A DNA stretch of 64,000 bases from Acinetobacter sp. CFCC 10889 (GCF_003268395.1 NZ_LQXQ01000023.1:1-64000); one strand, 5' to 3'; positions 27,488-36,025 are shown, counted from the first letter of the stretch. Program-made: numbers and translations. The notes: generated by a model from the letters alone, not told the origin.

Positions 27488-28057
27488 TTATGATGCCTTT
27501 TGCAACATGGCTTTAATACACTGTTTGCTTGATTCTAAAATCAGCAATTTGATCGATTCATCCGTCATGCTACGTGCCATCAGTATTGCTCCGACCAATT
27601 GGCACATGACTGCCCATGCTTTTTCTTCACTGCCCAAATGTTTCATAAAAAGGTACTGACCACGGAGCAGTTCAGCTTGATACACTTGTTTTATGTCAAT
27701 CTCAGAACGAGCAACTTCACTGGCTAAAGTCGGCAATACACAGCCATGATCAGGGCGATCTACATGAGAAATTGACAGGTAGCGATTGAGTTCAAAGTCC
27801 ATCCACGCTTCGGCATTGTCTTGATGTGGATTGTCTTGCCACATTTGAATACTGTGTTGTAATTCATTTTCAATCAAAGCTTTGAATAAATCAGATTTAG
27901 ATGAAAAGTGAGAATAAAAAGCACCGCTGGTCACACCGGCAGCTTTCATAAAACTGTCTACACCTGTGGCACTAAAGCCATTTTTTTTGGCAATTTGACC
28001 ACTGATGTCCAATAACTCTTGACGTTTCTCAGCTTTATAGCCTGATTTATAACGCAT
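27488..28057 (-). CDS. TetR/AcrR-family transcriptional regulator
   Basis: A 189-aa repressor-type protein. The N-terminal helix-turn-helix (about residues 10-56) shows the family pattern KNGFSATGVDSFMKAAGVTSGAFYSHFSSKSDLF; the rest is the helical ligand-binding domain with a Cys in HGCVLPTLASEVAR. It is divergent from the SDR gene across a 181-bp region containing overlapping inverted repeats of ATCGTTAT (28163-28185), the likely operator, so it probably controls the SDR and itself. The ligand is unknown. Confidence 0.88.
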   Translation of the reverse strand: MRYKSGYKAEKRQELLDISGQIAKKNGFSATGVDSFMKAAGVTSGAFYSHFSSKSDLFKALIENELQHSIQMWQDNPHQDNAEAWMDFELNRYLSISHVDRPDHGCVLPTLASEVARSEIDIKQVYQAELLRGQYLFMKHLGSEEKAWAVMCQLVGAILMARSMTDESIKLLILESSKQCIKAMLQKAS

Positions 28058-28162
28058 TGTGCTATCTCACATATTCAACGGAATAAATATAATTATTGTC
28101 ATGAGCTTAAATCATTTGATTATAAATTAAGCTTGACGATGTTGGGGAATTATAACATAGTA

Positions 28163-28185
28163 ATCGTTATGATAACGATCGTTAT
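28163..28185. promoter_or_regulatory. probable TetR-family operator, overlapping palindromes
   Basis: Two palindromes share one arm: ATCGTTAT-G-ATAACGAT (28163-28179) and ATAACGATCGTTAT (28172-28185). They lie in the divergent spacer between the TetR gene and the SDR gene, where an autoregulatory operator is expected. The three-arm arrangement would allow two dimers to bind. Confidence 0.7.
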
Positions 28186-28238
28186 TTTATTGGTGGGTAA
28201 TTTAACGACCGCATTGTTCGTTTAAAGTGAGCACAATA

Positions 28239-28982
28239 ATGAATGAATTAAAACAGCAGGGAAATAAAGTGGCACTCGTGATTGGTGCGGGAGATGCCAC
28301 AGGTGGTGCAATTGCAAAACGTTTTGCACAAGGTGGATATATTAGCTGTATGACACGCCGTAATGCGGATAAGTTACAGCCTTTGATTCAAGAAATAGAG
28401 GGCTTCGGCGGTGTCGCTTATGGTTTTGCATCCGATGCACGAAAGGAAGAAGAGGTTATTCAACTGATTGAAGAGATTGAAGCGAATATTGGTGAAATTG
28501 ATGTTTTAGTTTTTAATATCGGTGCGAATGTACCGTGCAGTATTTTAGAAGAAACAGCACGTAAATATTTCAAGATTTGGGAAATGGCATGTTTTGCGGC
28601 ATTCCTTGTTGGACGTGAAGTGGCTAAACGAATGGTGACGCGTCAACGAGGTACAATCATTTTTACAGGTGCAACTGCAGGTATGCGTGGTTCTGCTTAT
28701 TTTGCGGCATTTGCAGGTGCAAAACATGCGCTTCGTGCTTTGGCGCAAAGTATGGCACGTGAGCTTGGTCCTCAAAATATTCATGTGGCGCATGTGGTGG
28801 TGGATGGCGCGATTGATACTGATTTTATTAAAAATACGTTTCCGCATTTATATGAGAAGAAAGATCAGGATGGTATTTTAAATCCTGAGCATATTGCGGA
28901 AAATTATTGGCATATTGCACAACAACCTCGTGATGCATGGACGCATGAATTGGATTTACGTCCTTGGATTGAAAAGTGGTGA
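28239..28982 (+). CDS. SDR-family oxidoreductase
   Basis: A short-chain dehydrogenase of about 247 aa. The Rossmann cofactor loop is VIGAGDATGGAIAKRF (about residues 13-28), and the Asn-Ala-Gly-like motif is FNIGANVP. The segment that normally reads Y-x-x-x-K is FAGAK here, so the catalytic Tyr is Phe, although the Lys and the upstream Thr-Gly-Ala-Thr are kept; a subgroup of SDRs has this change. The ATG at 28239 is preferred; a GTG at 28227 would add four residues. It is divergent from the TetR gene with the operator between. The substrate is unknown. Confidence 0.85.
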   Translation: MNELKQQGNKVALVIGAGDATGGAIAKRFAQGGYISCMTRRNADKLQPLIQEIEGFGGVAYGFASDARKEEEVIQLIEEIEANIGEIDVLVFNIGANVPCSILEETARKYFKIWEMACFAAFLVGREVAKRMVTRQRGTIIFTGATAGMRGSAYFAAFAGAKHALRALAQSMARELGPQNIHVAHVVVDGAIDTDFIKNTFPHLYEKKDQDGILNPEHIAENYWHIAQQPRDAWTHELDLRPWIEKW

Positions 28983-29387
28983 TACTGTTTGATGATTAAT
29001 TGAATGATAAAATTTAAATTTCGTAAGCATCTGAAGTTATAAACTAAAATTATTTAACGTTTTAGACGGAGTCTTATATCAAAAGTTTTAATTTCAGGAT
29101 TAGCCTGCGGCTCGCCCTACTTTTTTTTCGGAAAATGAGAAGCGAAGCTTCGCAGGAAAACCACCTTGCGGAGCGTTGCTCCTCACCGCAAAACTCGTCA
29201 GCTACTAAATATTGATTAATTGCGTCGCAAAAACAGTATGTATCAGATGTAGTCCTGCCTCGAACAGTTGCGGATGACGTTATCGCGTATCAATATTCAT
29301 CAAGATTAATAAGTTTTTTATATTACGATGTAATAGCAGATAGTAATTTAAGGAAATTGATTCGATTTAAATGATAAGGAAAGCAAA
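28983..29387. other. intergenic region holding the long repeat (copy 2)
   Basis: There is no gene in these 405 bp. Most of it is copy 2 of the long intergenic repeat (29065-29310). The rest is AT-rich and leads to the DsbA-fold isomerase gene, whose ribosome site is AAGGAAAGCAAA. Confidence 0.65.
29065..29310 (+). repeat. ~245-bp intergenic repeat, copy 2
   Basis: Same orientation as copy 1 (17696-17914). The shared blocks run in the same order, but this copy has insertions carrying hairpins: a perfect palindrome GCGAAGCTTCGC (about 29142-29153) and GGAGCG/TTGCTCC near 29170-29182. The 10-bp hairpin stem of copy 1 is not kept. It has no coding potential and lies 77 bp upstream of the isomerase gene. 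Confidence 0.75.
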
Positions 29388-29984
29388 ATGAAACAAGTGG
29401 AATTCTATTTTGATTTTGGTAGTCCATATAGTTATGTGGGTTTTTACCGTATTCAGCAGATTGCGACGCAACATCAAGCAGAAATTATTTGGAAACCGAT
29501 GTTATTGGGCGGTGTTTTTAAAGCAACAGGGAATAGCAGTCCGATGGCGGTTCCTGCGAAAGCACGGTATTCGATGATTGATTTGGGCAGATGGTCAAAA
29601 CTTTGGAATATTCCTGTGCAAATGAATCCGTATTTCCCGATTAATACCTTGAACCTGATGCGTTTGATTACAGCCGTGCAACTGTATCAGCCTGAAAATT
29701 TTCAAAAAGTGTTGCAGGGTTTATTTGATGCAATGTTTGGGCAGCCTAAAAATTTAAATGATATGAGCGAATTGGTTGTATTGGCTCAATCATTGGAACT
29801 TGATATTGATTTGGTACAGGCTTGGCTTGCTGATGATCAAGTTAAAAATCAGCTTAAACAAGTGACTGAAGAAGCGATTGAACGAGGTGTTTTCGGTGCG
29901 CCAACTTGGTTTGTGGGGGATGAAATGTTTTGGGGTGTTGATCATTTACATTTTGTTGAGCATGCATTGCAAGCAGTGGAATAG
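29388..29984 (+). CDS. 2-hydroxychromene-2-carboxylate isomerase-like protein (DsbA fold)
   Basis: A 198-aa thioredoxin-fold protein of the HCCA isomerase / kappa-GST type. The N-terminus VEFYFDFGSPYSYVGFYR has the Ser used for glutathione in this family, the helical insertion follows, and the C-terminal part has GVFGAPTWFVGDEMFWGVDHL with the cis-Pro. The classical enzyme isomerises an intermediate of naphthalene degradation, but no such pathway is near, so the real substrate is unknown. AAGGAAAGCAAA precedes the ATG. Copy 2 of the long repeat lies upstream and the hairpin repeat lies 11 bp downstream. Confidence 0.85.
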   Translation: MKQVEFYFDFGSPYSYVGFYRIQQIATQHQAEIIWKPMLLGGVFKATGNSSPMAVPAKARYSMIDLGRWSKLWNIPVQMNPYFPINTLNLMRLITAVQLYQPENFQKVLQGLFDAMFGQPKNLNDMSELVVLAQSLELDIDLVQAWLADDQVKNQLKQVTEEAIERGVFGAPTWFVGDEMFWGVDHLHFVEHALQAVE

Positions 29985-29994
29985 TATTTAAAAA

Positions 29995-30027
29995 CCCTCA
30001 TCCTAGCCTTCTCCCAAAGGGAGAAGG
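29995..30027. repeat. dispersed intergenic hairpin repeat, copy B
   Basis: The first 21 bases (29995-30015) are the exact reverse complement of window positions 1-21. A 9-bp stem CCTTCTCCC/GGGAGAAGG with loop AAA lies at 30007-30027. It sits right after the isomerase gene and could act as its transcript end, although no T-run follows. Confidence 0.75.
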
Positions 30028-30124
30028 AACTTCCGATATTCTTTTGGATATGCTTTGAATCTAAAATTTTCGATAACAATATTAATTTATCATGTGTATG
30101 AATGAGTAAGCTGTGGAATCAGTT

Positions 30125-31042
30125 TTAAAAATAATAACTTTGAAGCAAAGCCAACATGATCGCCAAAGTCACTACAGATAATATGGTTTGTAAGCTGATC
30201 ACAGCTGCCATTAACTGATAATCACCATTGAGCAGTTTAGTTAAGATATAAGCAGCGGAAGCTGTTGGAATCGAAAAGAAAATCATGATCGCGATGACTG
30301 CTGCGTAATTCAGATCAAAAAATTGCAATACGATAAATGTCACGATTGGAATGATACACAATCTTGCCAAGCTAATGATGAATGCTGTTTTGAAATAAGC
30401 TTGCATGCCTTTGAATTGAATTGCTGTACCCACACACAGTAAGCCTAACATTAGACTGCTACTTGAAAATGCCTGTAATAAACTTTGGAAACCCGTCCAA
30501 ATCGGAATCTGTAATAAGTTAAATGCAATGCCTAGAATACAGGAATTGATCAAAGGGTTTTTGATCAATGAAATCGCAATGTTTTTAATATTTAACTGAT
30601 TTTTCGGTGTCAGTGAAAGAATGGACACCACATTTACAAAAGGAATGGCGATTGCCAAAATATTGACCAAAATGCTTTTAATTTCAGGATTGGGCAGTGT
30701 GGTTGCAATTGAAAGCCCAATATAGGTATTAAAACGAATCAGACTTTGGATATACACTCCGAAATGTGCATCAGGGCTTTTATTCAGCTTGGCAAAACCA
30801 TAGGTACTGACAATGATGATCGCCATCATTGCAAAGATCACCATCAAAATGCTGTCGAGGTGTCCCATGTGCATATTGGCACTCGCCAACGAACTGAACA
30901 GCAATGAGGGAAACAGTACATAATAATTCAGCTTCTCAGCACCATTCCAAAATTTTTCATCCAAAGTACGTGATTGGAATAGGTAGAATCCCAAGGCAAT
31001 CAGTGCAATCGGTGAAAATAGAATATTGATCATTTGTAACAT
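30125..31042 (-). CDS. AEC-family (auxin efflux carrier type) transporter
   Basis: A 305-aa integral inner-membrane protein with about ten hydrophobic helices arranged in two five-helix repeats, each with a central break typical of the AEC family. The C-terminal repeat has FFSIPTASAAYILTKLL, the family's substrate-site helix. Bacterial members export malonate, malate or similar carboxylates; the substrate here is unknown. It is divergent from a LysR gene 117 bp away, a common arrangement in which the regulator controls the transporter. Confidence 0.85.
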   Translation of the reverse strand: MLQMINILFSPIALIALGFYLFQSRTLDEKFWNGAEKLNYYVLFPSLLFSSLASANMHMGHLDSILMVIFAMMAIIIVSTYGFAKLNKSPDAHFGVYIQSLIRFNTYIGLSIATTLPNPEIKSILVNILAIAIPFVNVVSILSLTPKNQLNIKNIAISLIKNPLINSCILGIAFNLLQIPIWTGFQSLLQAFSSSSLMLGLLCVGTAIQFKGMQAYFKTAFIISLARLCIIPIVTFIVLQFFDLNYAAVIAIMIFFSIPTASAAYILTKLLNGDYQLMAAVISLQTILSVVTLAIMLALLQSYYF

Positions 31043-31159
31043 GTGCGGTGCCTGATCCTTACTGAATTGGGCTGAAACAATTCATTTGTGACAATTGATA
31101 GCTGAATTTGAATATAGGATATTCCTAATAATACTTCATGGTAAAATGAGTTTTTACTC

Positions 31160-32047
31160 ATGAGTAGTGTGTGCATGACTTTTACCCAATTAAGTATTTT
31201 TGCGCTTTTGGCAGAGCAGAAAAGTTTTACAGTCGTGGCACATCATTTGCAAATTTCACAATCTGCGATTTCTCATGCAATTAAAAGTTTGGAACAAGAT
31301 TGGGCAGTGACCTTATTCCATCGTGATCATAACGAAGTGGAACTCACTGAAGCGGGCACTCGTCTGTTGTTATATGTGCAGGAAATTCTTAATATTTCCA
31401 ATCAATTAAAACAAGAAATTTCGGATATTCGTGGTTTTCATTCAGGTACATTGCGTATAGGTTCTTTTGGTGCATCTTCATCCAATGTGCTGATTCCACT
31501 GATTTTAGAAAAATTTAGCATTGAATATCCCAATATTGAAGTATTTATCAAAGAGGGTACAGACAAAGATATTGCACAATGGATTCAGGAGCGCAGTATT
31601 GATGTGGGTTTTGTGGTGTTGCCTGATGAGCGCTTTGATACCTTTTCGGTGATGAATGATATTTTTGTGGCTTTGATTCCTAAATCATATCCATTATCGA
31701 AAAAGAGTGCTGTGAGTTTAGCTGAGCTTGTTGAGCATCCATTTTTAATGACTTCGGCAGGGAGTCAAAGTCATGTTACTGAAATGTTTAGAAAAGCTAA
31801 TCTAAGCCCTAAAATTAAGTGTCATTTTTCGCAGATTTTAACCATTATTAATATGGTGAATAACCATGCAGGGGTTTCGATTGTCGCGGATATGGCATTG
31901 AATCAGGAATTGATGACTTTATTTCCCAATGTGCAGAAATTGCCATTATCACCGAATATTAAGCGGTCAATCGGTTTGGCAGTAAAGAATAAAAAGCAGA
32001 TCAGCCCGATTGTGAAGGCGTTTATAGAGATTGCGCAGAAGGTTTAG
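31160..32047 (+). CDS. LysR-family transcriptional regulator
   Basis: A 295-aa LysR-type regulator. The N-terminal winged helix (about residues 6-65) shows FTVVAHHLQISQSAISHAIKSLE, and the C-terminal effector-binding domain (about 95-290) begins GTLRIGSFGASSSNVLIPLI. The divergent AEC transporter gene is its likely target. The start is uncertain between 31160 (MSSVCMTF) and 31175 (MTFTQL), as neither has a strong ribosome site; the second fits the usual LysR N-terminus. The Imm33-like gene begins 3 bp after its stop and may be co-transcribed. Confidence 0.9.
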   Translation: MSSVCMTFTQLSIFALLAEQKSFTVVAHHLQISQSAISHAIKSLEQDWAVTLFHRDHNEVELTEAGTRLLLYVQEILNISNQLKQEISDIRGFHSGTLRIGSFGASSSNVLIPLILEKFSIEYPNIEVFIKEGTDKDIAQWIQERSIDVGFVVLPDERFDTFSVMNDIFVALIPKSYPLSKKSAVSLAELVEHPFLMTSAGSQSHVTEMFRKANLSPKIKCHFSQILTIINMVNNHAGVSIVADMALNQELMTLFPNVQKLPLSPNIKRSIGLAVKNKKQISPIVKAFIEIAQKV

Positions 32048-32050
32048 AAG

Positions 32051-32389
32051 ATGAATTTAATTGATTTACAAAAACAAATATGTGAAAAATATCAATCTGT
32101 CTATAGAGCGATCAACGATTCTGAAATGGTTGCGATAGCGTTACAGACACTTGGTCAGCAACCGATTTATGCCACTCGTATCATTCCTGAACAGGATGAA
32201 AATATCACATGGTTTATTCATTGTGGTGAATATTCTGATGCTGATAATTTTCAACCTATACATGCATCACACTTAGATCAATTATTGCCCCAAGTTTTGC
32301 CCTATCTTGCACTTGATCATGGTTTCAATTTTATTATTGATGATGACGGTTATGAAGATATTTGGTCTGAATTAACAGACACAGGATAA
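32051..32389 (+). CDS. Imm33-like immunity domain protein
   Basis: A 112-aa acidic soluble protein. The pattern QKQICEKY near the N-terminus, TWFIHCGEYSDADNF in the middle, PIHASHLDQLLPQVLPYLAL and the ending GFNFIIDDDGYEDIW fit the Imm33-like domain seen in bacterial immunity proteins of polymorphic toxins. No toxin gene is near, and the domain also occurs in unrelated contexts, so a protective role is only suggested. It starts 3 bp after the LysR stop, and its last 40 bp overlap the convergent gene at 32350. Confidence 0.65.
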   Translation: MNLIDLQKQICEKYQSVYRAINDSEMVAIALQTLGQQPIYATRIIPEQDENITWFIHCGEYSDADNFQPIHASHLDQLLPQVLPYLALDHGFNFIIDDDGYEDIWSELTDTG

Positions 32390-32793
32390 ATATTTAGGAT
32401 GTAATTTTGTTCCGTATCCCTTGAAGCAATGTACTTGATTTTTTCGATTACAATATGAGAAGTTTGCGTTAGGTCGCAACTGTTTAAATTCATCAGCAAG
32501 CGCATGATACGTATAGAGGTTTCATCTTGTGAAATCGGTGCTTGGGTCGCTTGAGCAATCATCGCAGGTAAGACATAAATAAAGCCAGAATTGATGAGTT
32601 TTATTTTAATCATGATACGTTCTACATTTTGTTCCGCATCTAAAAATAATGTGGTCTTACAATGACCTCGTGAAAAACTAAAACAATGATCTTGAATTTT
32701 AAGCCTTTTAATTGGGGCAAAACGATCATTGATTAACAGAATGTTCATGTTGTGTTGGAATTGTTCTAAATTAAAATTTAAATGTTGGGTCAT
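32350..32793 (-). CDS. hypothetical protein, 147 aa
   Basis: I do not recognise this family. The protein is soluble, starts MTQHLNFNLEQFQHN and has a beta-rich central part (KTTLFLDAEQNVERIMIKIKLI). There is no signal peptide or membrane helix. Its 3' end overlaps the convergent Imm33-like gene by 40 bp, so one of the two ends may be imprecise. There is no AGG-type ribosome site before the ATG; an AT-rich stretch precedes it. It is listed because no better gene occupies this strand and codon usage looks ordinary. Confidence 0.55.
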   Translation of the reverse strand: MTQHLNFNLEQFQHNMNILLINDRFAPIKRLKIQDHCFSFSRGHCKTTLFLDAEQNVERIMIKIKLINSGFIYVLPAMIAQATQAPISQDETSIRIMRLLMNLNSCDLTQTSHIVIEKIKYIASRDTEQNYILNIYPVSVNSDQISS

Positions 32794-32834
32794 GATGCGA
32801 TTTGAATCAATTTATGTATAATTTGTCCATTTTA

Positions 32835-32875
32835 TAGCAGTAAAAAACAAATAAAGCGAACCGAAGTTCGCTTTA
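32835..32875 (-). terminator. rho-independent terminator after the aldehyde dehydrogenase
   Basis: AAAGCGAA/TTCGCTTT (32853-32860/32867-32874) forms a stem. Read on the minus strand it is followed by a long T-rich tract, so it ends the aldehyde dehydrogenase transcript. Confidence 0.8.
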
Positions 32876-32901
32876 ATTCACACTCAATTTAGAGCTAAAA
32901 C

Positions 32902-34412
32902 TTAGAAGAAGCCCATTGCTTTGGTTGAGTAGCTTACAAGTAAGTTTTTAGTTTGTTGATAATGATCAAGCATCATTTTGTGGTTTTCACGACCGATACC
33001 AGACTTCTTATAACCACCAAATGCTGCATGTGCAGGGTAGATGTGGTAACAGTTCGTCCAAACGCGACCCGCTTGAATCGCACGACCTGCGCGGTAAGCC
33101 GTGTGGGTAGAACGTGACCATACACCCGCACCTAGACCATAAATCGTATCATTGGCAATTTTGATTGCTTCATCATAGTCTTTGAAGGTTGCAACAGATA
33201 AAACTGGTCCAAAAATTTCTTCTTGGAAAATTTTCATGCTGTTATTGCCTTTGAAAATGGTCGGTTCGATATAGAAACCTTCACCCACTTCGTGACGATC
33301 GCCACCGCCGGTAAGCACTTGCGCACCTTCCGCACGACCTGTCGCGATACAACCCAAGATTTTATCTTGTTGCTCTTGAGATGCTTGTGCACCGATCATG
33401 GTATCTGTATCTAGTGGGTGACCCGTTTTAATACGTTTTACACGCTCAACCGCCATTTCCAGGAATTTGTCAGCAATACTTTCCTGAACCAAGGCAGTGA
33501 TGGGCAAGTACAAATTTCACCTTGGTTTAATGCAAACATTGCAAAACCTTCAAGCGCTTTGTCCAGGAATTCATCATCTTTGTCCATAATATCTTCAAAG
33601 AAGATGTTTGGAGATTTACCGCCAAGTTCCAACGTTACAGGAATGATGTTTTCAGTCGCATATTGCATGATTTGCTGACCAACCGCAGTTGAACCAGTAA
33701 ATGCGATTTTCGCAATACGTGGATTGGTAGCAAGTGGGCGACCTACTTCGATACCAAAACCATTGACTACGTTAAGTACGCCAGCAGGTAACAAGTCTTG
33801 AATCAATTCAACGAGAACTAAAATACTTGCAGGTGTTTGTTCAGCAGGTTTCAAGACAATACAGTTACCCGCAGCCAAAGCTGGTGCAAGTTTCCATGTT
33901 GCCATCAAAATTGGGAAGTTCCAAGGAATGATTTGACCCACTACACCCAAAGGCTCATGGAAATGGTAAGCAATGGTATCTTCATCAATCTCAGAAATAC
34001 CGCCTTCTTGTGCACGGATACAGCCAGCAAAGTAACGGAAATGATCAATCGCAAGCGGAATATCTGCTGCAAGCGTTTCACGGACAGGTTTACCATTGTC
34101 CCAAGTCTCAGCAACTGCAAGAAGTTCAAGATTTTCTTCTAGGCGATCTGCAATTTTTAATAAAATATTTGAACGAGTGGTCGGAGAAGAACTGTTCCAA
34201 CTTGCTTTGGCTGCATGCGCCGCATCAAGTGCAAGTTCAATGTCCTCAACAGAAGAACGTGGTACTTTGGTAAATACGTTGCCATCAACTGGAGAGATAT
34301 TGTCAAAATATTCACCTTTTATAGGTGCAACCCATTTGCCGCCAATAAAGTTTTCATATTGAGCTTTAAATTGGATTTTTGAGCCTTCAGTATTTGGATC
34401 TGCATAGCGCAT
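32902..34412 (-). pseudogene. NAD-dependent aldehyde dehydrogenase (ExaC/AldB type), interrupted by a 1-base frameshift
   Basis: A classical NAD(P)-dependent aldehyde dehydrogenase oxidising acetaldehyde or other short aldehydes. The N-terminal part (34412 to about 33498) contains [21 protein letters not shown], the Gly-rich FTGSTAVGQ, the general base in LELGGKSP and the catalytic Cys in GEICTCPS. Just after that the frame breaks, and the C-terminal part ([11 protein letters not shown] onward to AMGFF) reads in another frame to 32902. One missing base near 33495-33498 (minus strand, TCAC-TGCC for TCACGTGCC) restores CPSRALVQE and a 503-aa enzyme, the usual size. AAGGGAA precedes the start. 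A sequence error or a recent mutation are both possible. Confidence 0.9.
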
Positions 34413-34742
34413 AAGAATTTCCCTTTACTTATTTTTAACGTTGCATGGATGACGAATTTTTTCGTCGGTTTATTGGATGATTTGAGCTTATGAAATTAAA
34501 GGTTGGAAAAAGGTTGGAGTTAAAAAATTAATATTTGGCGTATGCTTTAAATTTTAGCAGTGTTTTCTTTTGAGGGTGGGTGCTGAGAAAATTAGATACA
34601 TTTTAAATTTACTTACTCTTTGGTATTAAATGTCTTGACCATTACAGCATATTTTGCAAACAATGTGGTTAAGGTTCAACAAAATTAAAATCGCACGTTG
34701 CACGTAAGTAAATAATTACATGGATGTAAAAGGGTGTTGAAT
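34413..34742. other. divergent intergenic region, regulator/aldehyde dehydrogenase
   Basis: A 330-bp spacer between the minus-strand aldehyde dehydrogenase and the plus-strand GAF regulator; it should hold both promoters. GTTGCACGTAA and nearby short repeats of GCACGT (about 34692-34705) are visible but too short to call an operator. I see no ORF. Confidence 0.4.
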
Positions 34743-35924
34743 ATGCAAAGTTTAATGCAAAAGCGTCAACAAATTGAAAAATTTAGACAAAGTAGTAGTT
34801 TATCTTTGCACCAAGCCGATCAGTTAGGGCAAAGTATTGCGAGTTCTTGGCAGCGTTCAAAACAGGCAGAAATTCCTGTTGATCGTGAAGCTGCACCTTT
34901 ACAAATTCAAAATCAAAAAAATGAAAAAGCAAAAAGTAGTTTAGATGTTGCACTTGCAGAATGTGGTGAAGAGCTAAAGCATATTGCAGAGCAGTCTTCT
35001 ATGGTTATTGCCGTGGGTGATATAGGCAGTACGATTGTATGGTCAGCAGCGAGTGGCAAAATGCGTAACGCTGCGGAAAGAGTTCACTTTGTTGAGGGTG
35101 GGCAGTGGCGAGAAGATTTAGTTGGCACCAATGCTTTGGCATTGTCATTAAAAACACAGCAGTCAAGTTGTGTATTTTCCAATGAACATTATATGAGTTC
35201 TATTCATGATTGGGTGTGTTATGCCGCACCTGTAATAGATCCCTATTCCAAAAATGTTTTGGGGGTGATTGATCTATCTACGACATGGAGTAATCACAAT
35301 AGTTTAGGGTTGTTGGCAGCAGAACGTTGTGCCTCTATTTTGCAGTCAGCCTTGTTAAATTATCAGCAACAACATTTATTTATTCGTGCTTTTGCTGTGC
35401 CACAAGTATTATTTAATGGCAAAATTGTGGTGTTGACACCACGCCAGATCGAAATTTTAACGATTTTGGCACTCTGTCCACAAGGGCTAAATCTTGAAGG
35501 TTTACATCAGGCTTTATACGGCGAACGTAAAGTGAGTATGGGGACGTTAAAAGCAGAAATGTCACAGCTACGTGAAATTTTAGGGGGGATGTTAGGTTCT
35601 CGTCCTTATCGCTTGTTGGCGCAAGTTGAGGCAGATTTTTTACAAGCTGAAAATGCCTTGGATGCAGGTTATACTGAGTCTGCACTAAAGTTATGTCGAG
35701 GAGTGTTTTTGGCGAAAACGGAAAGTCCTTTTCTCTGTGCATGGCGTGATTGTTTAGAGTCTCGTTTGAGTGAAGCGATTTTTAAAGCCAATGAATCAGA
35801 TGTTTTATTGAAACACTTAGCGCATTTTCCTGAAGCGATTGATGCGGTAGAGCGTTTAATTGAACTGACACCATCGGGTCATCCAGCACATCAGATGTTA
35901 TTAAAATATCGAGAAGAGCATTAA
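34743..35924 (+). CDS. GAF-domain transcriptional regulator without an AAA+ domain
   Basis: A 393-aa protein resembling the sensor part of AcoR-type activators. An N-terminal segment (SIASSWQRSKQAEI) and a GAF-like domain (about 75-220, ending PYSKNVLGVIDLSTTW) are followed directly by a winged-helix-like domain (LTPRQIEILTILAL to SQLREILGGMLGSRPYRLL, about 235-300) and a C-terminal helical region. The sigma-54 AAA+ domain and Fis helix are absent, so it is not an RpoN activator. The ATG at 34743 has AAAGGG 8 nt upstream; the GTG at 34734 is less likely. Divergence from the aldehyde dehydrogenase gene suggests it controls alcohol/aldehyde oxidation. Confidence 0.8.
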   Translation: MQSLMQKRQQIEKFRQSSSLSLHQADQLGQSIASSWQRSKQAEIPVDREAAPLQIQNQKNEKAKSSLDVALAECGEELKHIAEQSSMVIAVGDIGSTIVWSAASGKMRNAAERVHFVEGGQWREDLVGTNALALSLKTQQSSCVFSNEHYMSSIHDWVCYAAPVIDPYSKNVLGVIDLSTTWSNHNSLGLLAAERCASILQSALLNYQQQHLFIRAFAVPQVLFNGKIVVLTPRQIEILTILALCPQGLNLEGLHQALYGERKVSMGTLKAEMSQLREILGGMLGSRPYRLLAQVEADFLQAENALDAGYTESALKLCRGVFLAKTESPFLCAWRDCLESRLSEAIFKANESDVLLKHLAHFPEAIDAVERLIELTPSGHPAHQMLLKYREEH

Positions 35925-35968
35925 AAAATGATTTAATTTTTAGATAATTTTAAAATAATACAAAATAA

Positions 35969-35990
35969 AGAAGCTGTTTTCACAGCTTCT
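35969..35990 (-). terminator. terminator of the alpha/beta hydrolase gene
   Basis: AGAAGCTG/CAGCTTCT with loop TTTTCA; on the minus strand it is followed by TTTATTTTG. It lies between the convergent GAF regulator and the hydrolase. Confidence 0.65.
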
Positions 35991-36025
35991 AAAAATCTCA
36001 TAAAATCATTTAAAAAATTAAAGTA

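Noticed and set aside
17641-29387. Genomic island or transposon bounded by the long repeats
   Set aside because: There is no transposase, integrase, target duplication or tRNA; gene composition inside matches the outside. Only the repeat pair is supported.
33438-33513. Two overlapping aldehyde dehydrogenase genes
   Set aside because: The two pieces are the N- and C-terminal parts of one enzyme and join by one base.
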